Shown here: positions 15,195-23,306 of the stretch, piece by piece | How positions within the stretch are numbered: position 1 is the first letter of the stretch | How the letters are laid out: each line of letters opens with the position of its first letter | Assembly (NCBI RefSeq): GCF_019974135.1 | Contig: NZ_AP025017.1 | Span: 248,001 to 312,000 of the forward strand | DNA: 64,000 nucleotides | Direction: 5' to 3' | Source of the DNA: Actinomyces capricornis | GTDB taxonomy: Bacteria > Actinomycetota > Actinomycetes > Actinomycetales > Actinomycetaceae | Position numbers and translations under genes: made by a program | Notes under the pieces: generated by a model | What the model was told of the DNA's origin: nothing | What the model saw: the letters and a program-made list of their open reading frames with translations, nothing else | The model's database searches: none

Positions 15195-17294
15195 CTACTT
15201 GGCGACCGGCTCGCGGTTGCCCAGGCGGACCTTCTTGACCTCCCTGGCCGTCTCGAAGTCGGCCTCCTTGAAGCCGAAGAAGTAGGTGGCCAGGAAGGAG
15301 ACCAGCAGGGCGGCGGCCGAGGCGATCCAGTAACCGGTGAAGCCGGCGTCGATGCCCTCGGGGTTGACGAAGGACGGGAATCCGACGAAGCCGCCGGTGA
15401 AGCCGTACATGTTGACCCCCAGCAGGCCGGTGAGCAGGCCTCCGGCGGCACCGCCCAGGGAGGCGGTGATGAAGATCCGGCCGTACTTGAGGTTGAGGCC
15501 GTACATGGCCGGCTCGGTGACCCCGCAGAAGGCGGAGATCGTGGCCGTGCCCGCCATGCCGCGGATCTTGGCCTTCCTGATCTTGGCCCACACGGCCAGG
15601 GCGCCGCCACCCTGGGCGATCATCGTGGCCGAGACGATGGCGTTGAGGTGGGAGCTGCCGGTGGCGGCCAGCTCCGAGGAGATCAGCGGGATGACCGCCC
15701 AGTGCAGGCCGAAGATGACCAGGCACTGGTAGAAGCCCCCGATGAGCAGGCCAGCCAGGGCGTAGTTGAAGGACAGCACCGCGTTGATCAGGGCCGCGAT
15801 CCCACCGGAGATGAACATGACGATGGGTCCGAAGACCAGCAGGACGAGGGAGGAGACCACGAAGATCTCGATCAGCGGCATGAAGATGGAGCGCACGACG
15901 GCGGGGATCATCCGCTTGAGCACCGGCTCGATCTTGGAGGCCAGCCAGGCGGCCACGATGATGGGGAAGATCGAGAAGGCGTAGGCGTTGCCCTCGGGCA
16001 GGGACACCGGGATGCCGAAGAACTCGGCATTGAAGACCGTCTGACCGACCTGCGCGATCACGTGGTAGGTCTCCTCGTATGTCACCGAGCCGTCCTCACC
16101 GACGACCTTCGTGACATTGTCCGGATTAGACATGCCCACCACCGAGGGGTAGCACAGCACGCCACCGATGATGGCCACCACGATGGGGTCGGCGCCCAGG
16201 CGCCGGGCGGCGGTGAAGCCCACGATGATGGGCAGGAAGAAGAACATCGAGGAGCTCATGGCATCGATGAGCCGGTAGGTGTCGGAGTCGGAGACAACGA
16301 GCTCGAACTGGGTGAGCAGCGCCAGGATCCCCTTGAGGATGCCGGAGGCCGCCAGCATGCCGACCACCGGGATCATGGAGCCGGTGATGACCCCGATGAG
16401 GGAGGAGAAGCCGAGCTTGACCCAGCCCCACGGCGTCGAGGGGCGCTCGACGACCTCCACATCCTCCTCGGCTGCCGCGCCCATGCCTGGCAGCTGGGCG
16501 ACGACCGCCTCGTAGACGTCGACCACCTCGGGGCCGATGACCACCTGGTACTGGCCGCCGGACTTGACCACGTCGATAACGTCGTCGAGGCCGGAGACAG
16601 CGGCATCGTCGGCGATGGACTCGTCCTTAAGGTAGAAGCGCACGCGGGTGATGCAGTGGATGACGTTGCGGACGTTCTCAGCCCCGCCGATGCCGGCGAT
16701 GATGTCGGCCGCGGTGGCGTCGAAGCCGGTCAGCCCATCGGTGCGCTCGCCGCTGGCGGCCACTGCCGCGCCGGAGGCCTCGGGGGCATCCTCGGCTTCC
16801 TCGCCCTTGAGCGTGGCGGTGGCCACGGCGTCACCGGCCTTGGCAGCGCCGGTGCTCACCTCCAGGGAGCCCAGGTGGGTCATGGTGTTGGTCAGCACCA
16901 CGATGGCGGTGGTGGCCTTGCCGGCCTCGCGCACGGCGGCCAGGTCCATGGTGCCCAGGCGCTGGCCGGCCTCGAGCGTGTCGCCCACGCTGACGCTGAG
17001 GTTGAAGGGCTTGCCCTCCAGCTCGACGGTGTCCACTCCCAGGTGGAGGAGGACTTCCAGGCCGGAGTCGGTCTTCATGCCGACGGCGTGGCCGGTGCCC
17101 GCCACCATGGTGACGGTGGCCTGCACCGGGGAGAGGATCTCCACGCTGGCGGCGGCGGGGTCGGGCTCGACGCCGAGCCCATCGCCCACGGCCTTGGAGG
17201 AGAACACCGGGTCGGGGACATCGCCCAGGTCCAGGACCGTTCCCTCCACGGGGGAGACGATCCGGACCTGGCGGTCCGTTGCGGGGTGGGACAT
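15195..17294 (-). CDS. Trehalose-type PTS permease EIIABC (domain order IIA-IIB-IIC)
   Basis: A 699-residue phosphotransferase permease that imports and phosphorylates a glucoside, here most likely trehalose to trehalose-6-P. The IIA domain comes first (about residues 1-160) with active His in VLLHLGVDTV near 83. The IIB domain follows with the phospho-Cys in HCITRVRFYLKD near 214. The IIC membrane domain runs from about 300 to the end, with about ten hydrophobic segments and FCGVTEPAMYGLN. ATG 17294 has GAAAGGAA upstream. It is downstream of treC on the same strand (130-base gap), so both probably form one unit controlled at the operator in front of treC. The A-B-C order differs from the B-C or B-C-A order of many trehalose EII proteins. 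Confidence 0.9.
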   Translation of the reverse strand: MSHPATDRQVRIVSPVEGTVLDLGDVPDPVFSSKAVGDGLGVEPDPAAASVEILSPVQATVTMVAGTGHAVGMKTDSGLEVLLHLGVDTVELEGKPFNLSVSVGDTLEAGQRLGTMDLAAVREAGKATTAIVVLTNTMTHLGSLEVSTGAAKAGDAVATATLKGEEAEDAPEASGAAVAASGERTDGLTGFDATAADIIAGIGGAENVRNVIHCITRVRFYLKDESIADDAAVSGLDDVIDVVKSGGQYQVVIGPEVVDVYEAVVAQLPGMGAAAEEDVEVVERPSTPWGWVKLGFSSLIGVITGSMIPVVGMLAASGILKGILALLTQFELVVSDSDTYRLIDAMSSSMFFFLPIIVGFTAARRLGADPIVVAIIGGVLCYPSVVGMSNPDNVTKVVGEDGSVTYEETYHVIAQVGQTVFNAEFFGIPVSLPEGNAYAFSIFPIIVAAWLASKIEPVLKRMIPAVVRSIFMPLIEIFVVSSLVLLVFGPIVMFISGGIAALINAVLSFNYALAGLLIGGFYQCLVIFGLHWAVIPLISSELAATGSSHLNAIVSATMIAQGGGALAVWAKIRKAKIRGMAGTATISAFCGVTEPAMYGLNLKYGRIFITASLGGAAGGLLTGLLGVNMYGFTGGFVGFPSFVNPEGIDAGFTGYWIASAAALLVSFLATYFFGFKEADFETAREVKKVRLGNREPVAK

Positions 17295-17424
17295 GACAGG
17301 TTCCTTTCGCTGGCACGGGGGCACCGCGGCACAGGCGGTGGGTCTGGGTGGGGTGGGAGGAGGCGCCAGGCCTCCGATGCGGCGCCGATCCCGGTCGTGC
17401 GCCGTCGGTCGTCGTCAGCCGTTG

Positions 17425-19083
17425 TCAGCTGATCAGCGCCAGGGCCTCGTAGGGGCCCAGGGTCAGGCTCCCCGCGGCGGGAGCCCGGTCGAGGCGCTCG
17501 CGGTCCTCGGTGTTGGTCAGGAGCACCTGTGCTCCGGCGAGGTCCCGGGGGACCTCGACACTGGTCTCATGTCCGCGGAAGTTGCACAGCACCAGCAGGC
17601 GCGTGCCGTCCAGCTCGCGGGTGTAGGCCAGGACGTCGGGGTGCTCGGCGGCCCAGGGCTCGTAGCGGCCGTGGGCGATCACGGGGTACTGCTTGCGCAG
17701 GGCCACCAGGCGGCGGTAGTAGGGCAGGATCACCCCCTCGCGCTCCTGGTCGGCGACGTTGATGCGCTCCTGGTTAGTGGGTCGCAGCCAGGGGGTGCCC
17801 TGGGTGAAGCCCGCGCCCGGGGAGGAGTCCCACTGCATGGGGGTGCGGGCATTGTCCCGGGCCTTGGCGTGGACGGTGGCGAAGGCCTCGCCCGGCTCCA
17901 TCCCCCCGGCGATGAGCTCGTCGTAGGCGTTGCGGGCCTCGACGTCGACATAGTCCTCGATGGTGAGGTAGTCGGGGTCGGTCATGCCGATCTCCTCGCC
18001 CATGTAGATGTAGGGCGTGCCGCGCAGCAGGTGGATGGCGGTGGCCAGCATGGTGGCCGATCGGGCGTGGTAGTGGTGGGGGTCGGCGAAGCGGTCGATG
18101 GCGCGGGGCTGGTCGTGGTTGTTCCAGAACAGGGCGTTCCACCCCCCGCCGTCCTGCATGCCGGTGGCCCACTGGTCGATGATGCGCTTGAGGGCGGCCA
18201 GGTCGTAGGGCATGCGCGTCCACTTGGCGCCGCCCGCGTAGTCGACCTTGAGGTGGTGGAAGCTGAAGACCATGTCCAGCTCCCGGTTGTCCGGGTTGGA
18301 GTAGCCCACGCAGGCCTCGACGCTGGTGGAGGACATCTCCCCCACGGTCACGGCCTCGGGGTCCTGACCGAAGCTGGCGGCGGCCAGCTCGCGCAGGTAG
18401 TCGTGGACGAGGGGGCCGTCGGTGTACATGGCGCGGTCGTCGGTTCCGGCCGGGGCATCGCGCAGCACCTCGTCCTTGCCGATGAGGTTGATGACGTCGA
18501 AGCGGAAGCCGCGCACGCCCCGGGCGCGCCAGAAGTTGACCACACGGGCGGCCTCGGCGCGCACAGCGGGGTTGCGCCAGTTGAGGTCGGCCTGCGTGGT
18601 GTCGAACAGGTGCAGGTAGTACAGCCCGGTCTGCCCGAAGGGGGCCCAGGCCGGGCCGCCGAACTTCGAGACCCAATTGGTCGGGGCCGAGCCGTCCTCC
18701 TTGGCCGGGCGCAGGATGTAGTAGTCCTGGTAGTGCGGGTCGCCGGCCAGGGCGCGCTGGAACCACTCATGCTCGGTGGAGGTGTGGTTGAGGACCATGT
18801 CGAGCATGACGCCGACGCCGCGCTGGGCCAGCGCGGCGACCATCTCATCGAAGTCCTCCATGGTGCCCATGGCCGGGTCGATGGCGCAGTAGTCGGACAC
18901 GTCGTAGCCGTTGTCGTTGCCCGGGGAGGGGAAGAAAGGGTTGAGCCAGACCATGTCCACGCCCAGGGAGGCGATGTAGTCGGCCTTGTCAATGATGCCG
19001 CGCAGGTCGCCGACGCCATTGCCGGTGGTGTCCTTGAAGGACTTGGGATAGATCTGGTACACGACCTTGTCGTGGAAGGACAT
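17425..19083 (-). CDS. treC: Trehalose-6-phosphate hydrolase (alpha,alpha-phosphotrehalase), GH13
   Basis: A 552-residue alpha-amylase-family enzyme that splits trehalose-6-phosphate into glucose and glucose-6-phosphate in the cytoplasm. The nucleophile is the Asp in GFRFDVINLIG (about residue 196), the acid/base is the Glu in VTVGEMSSTS (about 248), and the third acid lies in WNNHDQPR. The segment FSFHHLKVDYAGGAKWT is characteristic of TreC rather than oligo-1,6-glucosidase. The ATG at 19083 has AGGAGAG upstream; a longer in-frame reading would run through the operator. First gene of the unit treC - PTS, controlled by the double TreR operator at 19138-19175. Confidence 0.92.
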   Translation of the reverse strand: MSFHDKVVYQIYPKSFKDTTGNGVGDLRGIIDKADYIASLGVDMVWLNPFFPSPGNDNGYDVSDYCAIDPAMGTMEDFDEMVAALAQRGVGVMLDMVLNHTSTEHEWFQRALAGDPHYQDYYILRPAKEDGSAPTNWVSKFGGPAWAPFGQTGLYYLHLFDTTQADLNWRNPAVRAEAARVVNFWRARGVRGFRFDVINLIGKDEVLRDAPAGTDDRAMYTDGPLVHDYLRELAAASFGQDPEAVTVGEMSSTSVEACVGYSNPDNRELDMVFSFHHLKVDYAGGAKWTRMPYDLAALKRIIDQWATGMQDGGGWNALFWNNHDQPRAIDRFADPHHYHARSATMLATAIHLLRGTPYIYMGEEIGMTDPDYLTIEDYVDVEARNAYDELIAGGMEPGEAFATVHAKARDNARTPMQWDSSPGAGFTQGTPWLRPTNQERINVADQEREGVILPYYRRLVALRKQYPVIAHGRYEPWAAEHPDVLAYTRELDGTRLLVLCNFRGHETSVEVPRDLAGAQVLLTNTEDRERLDRAPAAGSLTLGPYEALALIS

Positions 19084-19137
19084 GGGGCTGCTCTCCTGGG
19101 GGAAGGCTGGAGGCCCGGGGCGGACACCCACCCGAAC

Positions 19138-19175
19138 CGCTTGTGCACACAAGTATGCACTTGTGTGCACAAGCG
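19138..19175. promoter_or_regulatory. Double TreR operator overlapping the treC promoter
   Basis: Two perfect 17-base arms (CGCTTGTGCACACAAGT and its complement) flank the 4-base centre ATGC. Each arm contains its own near-palindrome of the form TTGTGNNCACAA, so the site looks like two adjacent repressor sites. The minus-strand sequence CATACT at the centre could be the -10 hexamer. The same 12-base motif stands in front of treR. Confidence 0.8.
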
Positions 19176-19329
19176 GGGAAGGGTTGCGTCCTATGACCCG
19201 CGACACATCCACTCAGGGGCGCAGCCCGCTCCTGGAATCACCACCGGGCCGTGTACCCGGTGGGCCCTCTGGGCGCACCGGTTGCACGGCCCGGCACAGG
19301 GGCCGACCCGCGCCTGCGACACCAGCGCC

Positions 19330-21177
19330 TCAGGCGCAGCCGAACAGGGCCCTGGCCTGCGCCGCCAGGATCACCGAGCCCACGATGAGCACGCCCGAGG
19401 CCGTCATCGGGGCATCGAAGCCCTCGGACAGCGAGACCGCCTGCTCCACCCCCTCCCCCAGGGTCTCAGCGACCACGACGCGCTCAGCGCCATAGACCTC
19501 CCGGGCGATCTCGGCCAGATCGGCGACCTCCATGGCCCGCGGCGTATCGATGGGCACGCACACGACGGCATCGGTCACCGGCTCCAGACCCGCCAGGATC
19601 CCCTCGACATCCTTATCGGCCATCGCGCCCACCACGGCCACCAGATGACGGAAGCCGAAGACCTCCTCCACCGCCGCCACCAGGGCCTCGACCCCATGCG
19701 GATTGTGGGCGGCGTCGACCAGCACCGAGGGCGAGGAGCGCAGCACCTCCAGGCGCCCGGGGCTGGTCACTGAGGACAGGCCCTCCTCCACCACCCGCGG
19801 CGCCAGCGCCGAGCCGCCGAAGACCGCCTCGGCGGCCGCCAGGGCCAGCAGGGCGTTGTGGGCCTGGTACTCCCCGTGCAGGGGCACGAAGACATCCTGG
19901 TAGACCGCCGCGGGCGTGCGCAGCGTGACCAGCTGGCCGCCGACCGCCACCTGACGCTCCCCCACCTCCATGGTGCCCGGCCCCGCCTCAGCGGGATCCT
20001 CCTGGGGGTCGAGCTCGCGCCACTCCACCGCGCGGTGCGCAGCCAGCGCCGCCTCGATCTCGGCGCGCACCTCCGGGACCTGGTGGGCGGTGACGAGCCA
20101 GCCGCCCTCCTTGATGACACCCGCCTTCTCCGCGGCAATCCGGCTCAGGGAGGCGCCCAGCCAGCGCTCATGGTCTCGCCCCACCGGCGTGATGACGGCG
20201 ATATCGGCGGGGATGACATTGGTGGCGTCCCAGCGCCCGCCCATGCCCACCTCGATGATGGCCACATCCACGGGATGGTCGGCGAAGGCCGCCAGGGCCA
20301 TGACCGTGAGCACCTCGAAGAAGGACAGGCGCGGCCCGCCGGCGGCCTGGGAGCGCTCATCGACCATCTCGATATAGGGGGCCACGTCCTCCCAGGCGGC
20401 GATGAAGCCCTCGGGGCTGATCGGCTCGCCGTCCAGGGCGATGCGCTCGCGGATGGAGGCCAGGTGGGGGGAGGTGAAGCGGCCGGTGCGCATACCGGTG
20501 GCCGCCAGGAGGCGCTCGGCCATGCGGGCCGTCGAGGTCTTGCCGTTGGTGCCGGTGATATGGACGGTGCGGTAGCCGCGCTCGGGATTGCCCAGGATGT
20601 CCAGGACCATCTCGACCCGCTCCAGGGAGGGCTGGACCTGGTGCTCGGGGGCGCGGGCCAGGATCTGGGCCTCGACCTGGCGCATGCGCTCGGCGACCTC
20701 GATGGAGCGCGCGGCCTCCTGGAGCTCGCGGCGGTGGACCTCCTCCTCGCTGAGCCCGGGGGCGGGGGCCTCGGGCAGCTGGGGCTCCCAGGACTCCCAG
20801 TCGTCGCTGTCATCGGCGTCGGCCTGGGCCAGGAGCTCCTCGAGGCGGTCCATGTCCCCTCCGGGGATGAGGTTGGCCGCCACCAGGGCGCGCAGCGCCT
20901 CGCGGTCCTCCTGCTCCTGGGCCTCGGCGGCGGCCTGGGCCTCCAGCGCCTCCTGCTCGGCCTCGGTCAGGGACATCCTGGCGCCCTCGGTGCCCGCAGC
21001 CTCCAGGTAGGGCAGGAGCTCGGGGTCGATGCCCTCCGCCCCCCCGGCTCCCGGCGCTCCGACGCCCTGCCCGAAGACGGCGTCGACGACCTCCTCACCG
21101 GTGGCCCCCCTGGGGATGCCGAAGGCCGCTCCCGGGTGGTCGGCCCCGTCCTCGGGCCGGTTCTTCTCTTGACTCAT
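19330..21177 (-). CDS. folC: Bifunctional folylpolyglutamate synthase / dihydrofolate synthase with a long acidic N-terminal extension
   Basis: A 615-residue Mur-ligase-like enzyme that adds glutamate to dihydropteroate and to reduced folates. The ATP site is HITGTNGKTSTARM near residue 225, followed by TSPHLASIRERI, EVGMGGRWDATN, and the ligase C-terminal motif VLVDAAHNPHGVEAL. Usual FolC is about 430-500 residues; here the first ~160 are rich in Glu, Ala, Gln and Asp and precede the core (which begins about at VERMRQVEAQIL). The ATG at 21177 has AGGGAGGA seven bases upstream; an in-frame GTG 21 bases further up would lie in that ribosome binding site region. It precedes the treC unit, but 246 bases and an operator separate them, so it is probably a separate transcript. 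Confidence 0.92.
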   Translation of the reverse strand: MSQEKNRPEDGADHPGAAFGIPRGATGEEVVDAVFGQGVGAPGAGGAEGIDPELLPYLEAAGTEGARMSLTEAEQEALEAQAAAEAQEQEDREALRALVAANLIPGGDMDRLEELLAQADADDSDDWESWEPQLPEAPAPGLSEEEVHRRELQEAARSIEVAERMRQVEAQILARAPEHQVQPSLERVEMVLDILGNPERGYRTVHITGTNGKTSTARMAERLLAATGMRTGRFTSPHLASIRERIALDGEPISPEGFIAAWEDVAPYIEMVDERSQAAGGPRLSFFEVLTVMALAAFADHPVDVAIIEVGMGGRWDATNVIPADIAVITPVGRDHERWLGASLSRIAAEKAGVIKEGGWLVTAHQVPEVRAEIEAALAAHRAVEWRELDPQEDPAEAGPGTMEVGERQVAVGGQLVTLRTPAAVYQDVFVPLHGEYQAHNALLALAAAEAVFGGSALAPRVVEEGLSSVTSPGRLEVLRSSPSVLVDAAHNPHGVEALVAAVEEVFGFRHLVAVVGAMADKDVEGILAGLEPVTDAVVCVPIDTPRAMEVADLAEIAREVYGAERVVVAETLGEGVEQAVSLSEGFDAPMTASGVLIVGSVILAAQARALFGCA

Positions 21178-21383
21178 CGCGGCATCCTCCCTCTGCACGC
21201 CTGCCTGGGCCCGTGCACACTACCGCACCCCGGCACCCCGCCCCTGGAGCACACCGGCGCCCGCTCGGAAGCAGCCCTGCCAGCGCCGAGACCTCATCCC
21301 TGCTCGGGCCCTCCTCAGCAGGGCGATGGGGACGACGGGCTGCACGGGATCGCAGGACCCGCCCCACCCAGGCCGCCCCGGTT

Positions 21384-21479
21384 GCTGCACATCTTCAGCC
21401 CGGCCCGATGGAGCAGATCCGCGGAATCCTGCGGGCCAGCCGAGACTGGCAGGTGGATCGGCGCCTGAAGATGTGCAGC
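21384..21479. repeat. 15-base inverted repeat pair in the folC-ogt gap
   Basis: GCTGCACATCTTCAG (21384-21398) and its exact complement (21465-21479) lie 66 bases apart in the 420-base gap between the divergent genes folC and ogt (21178-21597). The stem could form a long hairpin, or the two ends could be paired operator sites or the ends of a small element. No promoter is clear and no ORF in the gap looks real. Confidence 0.6.
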
Positions 21480-21597
21480 GGCGCTCCGGCGCCGTCCGCC
21501 CTGGGGTGACAGGCTTGCGCAGCGGCCACCGACCTGGGAGCGTCGGAGGGCCGGGCACCTCACCGGGCTCGCCGCAGTGCCGCGCACAGGGGGTCAC

Positions 21598-22140
21598 ATG
21601 CACTACTACAGCCACTACCACTCGCCTCTGGGGCCCATGACGATGGCCAGCGACGGCGAGCACCTGACCGGCCTGTGGTTCGACGGGCAGAAGCACGATC
21701 GCGCCACCCTCGACGATCACTCCGTGCAGGACGAGGACCTGCCGATCCTCCAGGAGACCCGGCGGTGGCTGGACGCCTACTTCAGCGGGTCGGCCGGAGA
21801 CCCGCAGCCCTCCTCACAGCTCCCCACTGCCCCGGCCCTGGCCGTGGACGGGTCGCCCTTCAGGAGGATGGTCCTGGAGATCCTGCGATCCATCCCTCCG
21901 GGCCGGACGATGACCTACGCCCAGATCGCCGCGCAGGTGGCCCAGCGCACCGGGCGGGAGCGGGTCTCGGCCCAGGCCGTGGGCGGCGCCGTGGGGCGCA
22001 ACCCGATCTCTCTCATCATCCCCTGCCACCGGGTGGTGGGCTCCAGCGGGAGCCTGACCGGCTACGCCTCGGGCATCGGCAACAAGCGGCGCCTGCTGGA
22101 GATGGAGGGGGCGGACACGAGCAGGCTGTTCGGCCCCTGA
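21598..22140 (+). CDS. ogt: Methylated-DNA-[protein]-cysteine S-methyltransferase
   Basis: A 180-residue DNA-repair protein that removes alkyl groups from O6-alkylguanine by suicidal transfer to its cysteine. The acceptor is in ISLIIPCHRVVGSSGSLTGYA (Cys about residue 143), preceded by the winged-helix part FRRMVLEILRSIPPGRTMTYAQIA. The N-terminal ~80 residues are the usual poorly conserved domain. The ATG at 21598 has an AGGGGG ribosome binding site a few bases upstream; a GTG seven codons earlier is less likely. It is divergent from folC and monocistronic as far as can be seen. Confidence 0.95.
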   Translation: MHYYSHYHSPLGPMTMASDGEHLTGLWFDGQKHDRATLDDHSVQDEDLPILQETRRWLDAYFSGSAGDPQPSSQLPTAPALAVDGSPFRRMVLEILRSIPPGRTMTYAQIAAQVAQRTGRERVSAQAVGGAVGRNPISLIIPCHRVVGSSGSLTGYASGIGNKRRLLEMEGADTSRLFGP

Positions 22141-22429
22141 TCCCCTCATCGCCTGGTCGTCGTGAGGCCTCCCACCGCCATCGGCTCAGTGCCTCGGCCC
22201 GGCTGCACGTGATTCCGCGTTCACCGGGACGACGGACCAACCGCACAAGGCCGGAGCCCTGGCGAGGCCTGCGGCCCGGGCGGAGCCGGAACCATGACCG
22301 GCGGGCCCCTGCCGCGCCGCGCACGCCACGGCCCAGGGCTTCTTGCCTACAGTGGGAGCCACAGGCCTTCCAGATCGATCCGGCCGTCCAGGAGCCCCTG
22401 GCCTGCCACCCGTCCGTGAGGAGAATCCC

Positions 22430-23242
22430 GTGCTCGACTCGCCCCTGCCCCTCAACGAGCTCCCACCCGTGACCGCCTGGCTCTCCGACATGGACGGCGT
22501 CCTGGTCAAGGAGAACCGGGCCCTGCCCGGCGCCCAGCAGTTCCTCGACGCCCTCAAGCGCAAGGACATGCCCTTCCTGGTGCTGACGAACAACTCGATC
22601 TTCACCAACCGCGACCTCTCGGCCCGCCTGGCCCGCTCGGGTCTCAACGTGCCCGAGGAGCGCATCTGGACCTCGGCCAACGCCACGGCGGCCTTCCTGG
22701 CCCAGCAGTCCCCGCAGTCCACGGCCTTCGTCATCGGGGAGGCGGGCCTGACCACCGCCCTGCACGGGGCGGGCTACATCATGACCGATCAGGACCCCGA
22801 GTACGTCGTGCTGGGCGAGACCCGCTCCTACGACTTCTCCACCCTGGCCAAGGCGATCCGACTCATCGAGGCGGGCGCGAAGTTCGTGGCCACCAACCCC
22901 GATGTCACCGGCCCCTCCGATGAGGGAGCGCTGCCGGCCACCGGCTCGATCGCGGCGATGATCCAGGCGGCCACCGGCCGGGCCCCCTACTTCATCGGCA
23001 AGCCCAATCCGGTGATGATCCGCGCCGGGCTCAACCGGATCGGGGCGCACTCCGAGGCCGCCGCCATGGTGGGCGACCGCATGGACACCGACATCCAGGC
23101 CGGCATCGAGGCGGGCCTGCGCACCCACCTGGTGCTCTCGGGCTCCACGCGCCTGGAGCAGATCGAGACCTTCCCCTTCCGGCCCTTCGGCATCCACGAG
23201 GGGGTCGGCGAGCTCATCGAGCTGGTCGAGGCCGAGCGCTGA
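22430..23242 (+). CDS. HAD-superfamily phosphatase, NagD-like (subclass IIA)
   Basis: A 270-residue haloacid-dehalogenase hydrolase. Motif I is WLSDMDGVLVKEN with the two catalytic Asp residues near residue 18, motif II lies in LVLTNNS, the conserved Lys is in YFIGKPNPVMI, and motif III is AAMVGDRMDTDIQAG. This arrangement matches NagD-like sugar-phosphate or nucleotide phosphatases (4-nitrophenylphosphatase / phosphoglycolate phosphatase group); the natural substrate is not evident. The GTG at 22430 is chosen because AGGAG stands six bases before it; longer readings from upstream codons have no family similarity. It is convergent with ileS. Confidence 0.88.
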   Translation: MLDSPLPLNELPPVTAWLSDMDGVLVKENRALPGAQQFLDALKRKDMPFLVLTNNSIFTNRDLSARLARSGLNVPEERIWTSANATAAFLAQQSPQSTAFVIGEAGLTTALHGAGYIMTDQDPEYVVLGETRSYDFSTLAKAIRLIEAGAKFVATNPDVTGPSDEGALPATGSIAAMIQAATGRAPYFIGKPNPVMIRAGLNRIGAHSEAAAMVGDRMDTDIQAGIEAGLRTHLVLSGSTRLEQIETFPFRPFGIHEGVGELIELVEAER

Positions 23243-23246
23243 GGCC

Positions 23247-23287
23247 CGGTCGTCGTCGGCCACCGGTAGGCAGGCCGACGACGACCG
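23247..23287. terminator. Bidirectional terminator between the HAD phosphatase gene and ileS
   Basis: A 15-base inverted repeat (23247-23261 with 23273-23287, arm CGGTCGTCGTCGGCC) with an 11-base loop, in the 64-base gap between convergent stop codons. Confidence 0.75.
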
Positions 23288-23306
23288 CGGCGGGGCGCCG
23301 GGAGCC

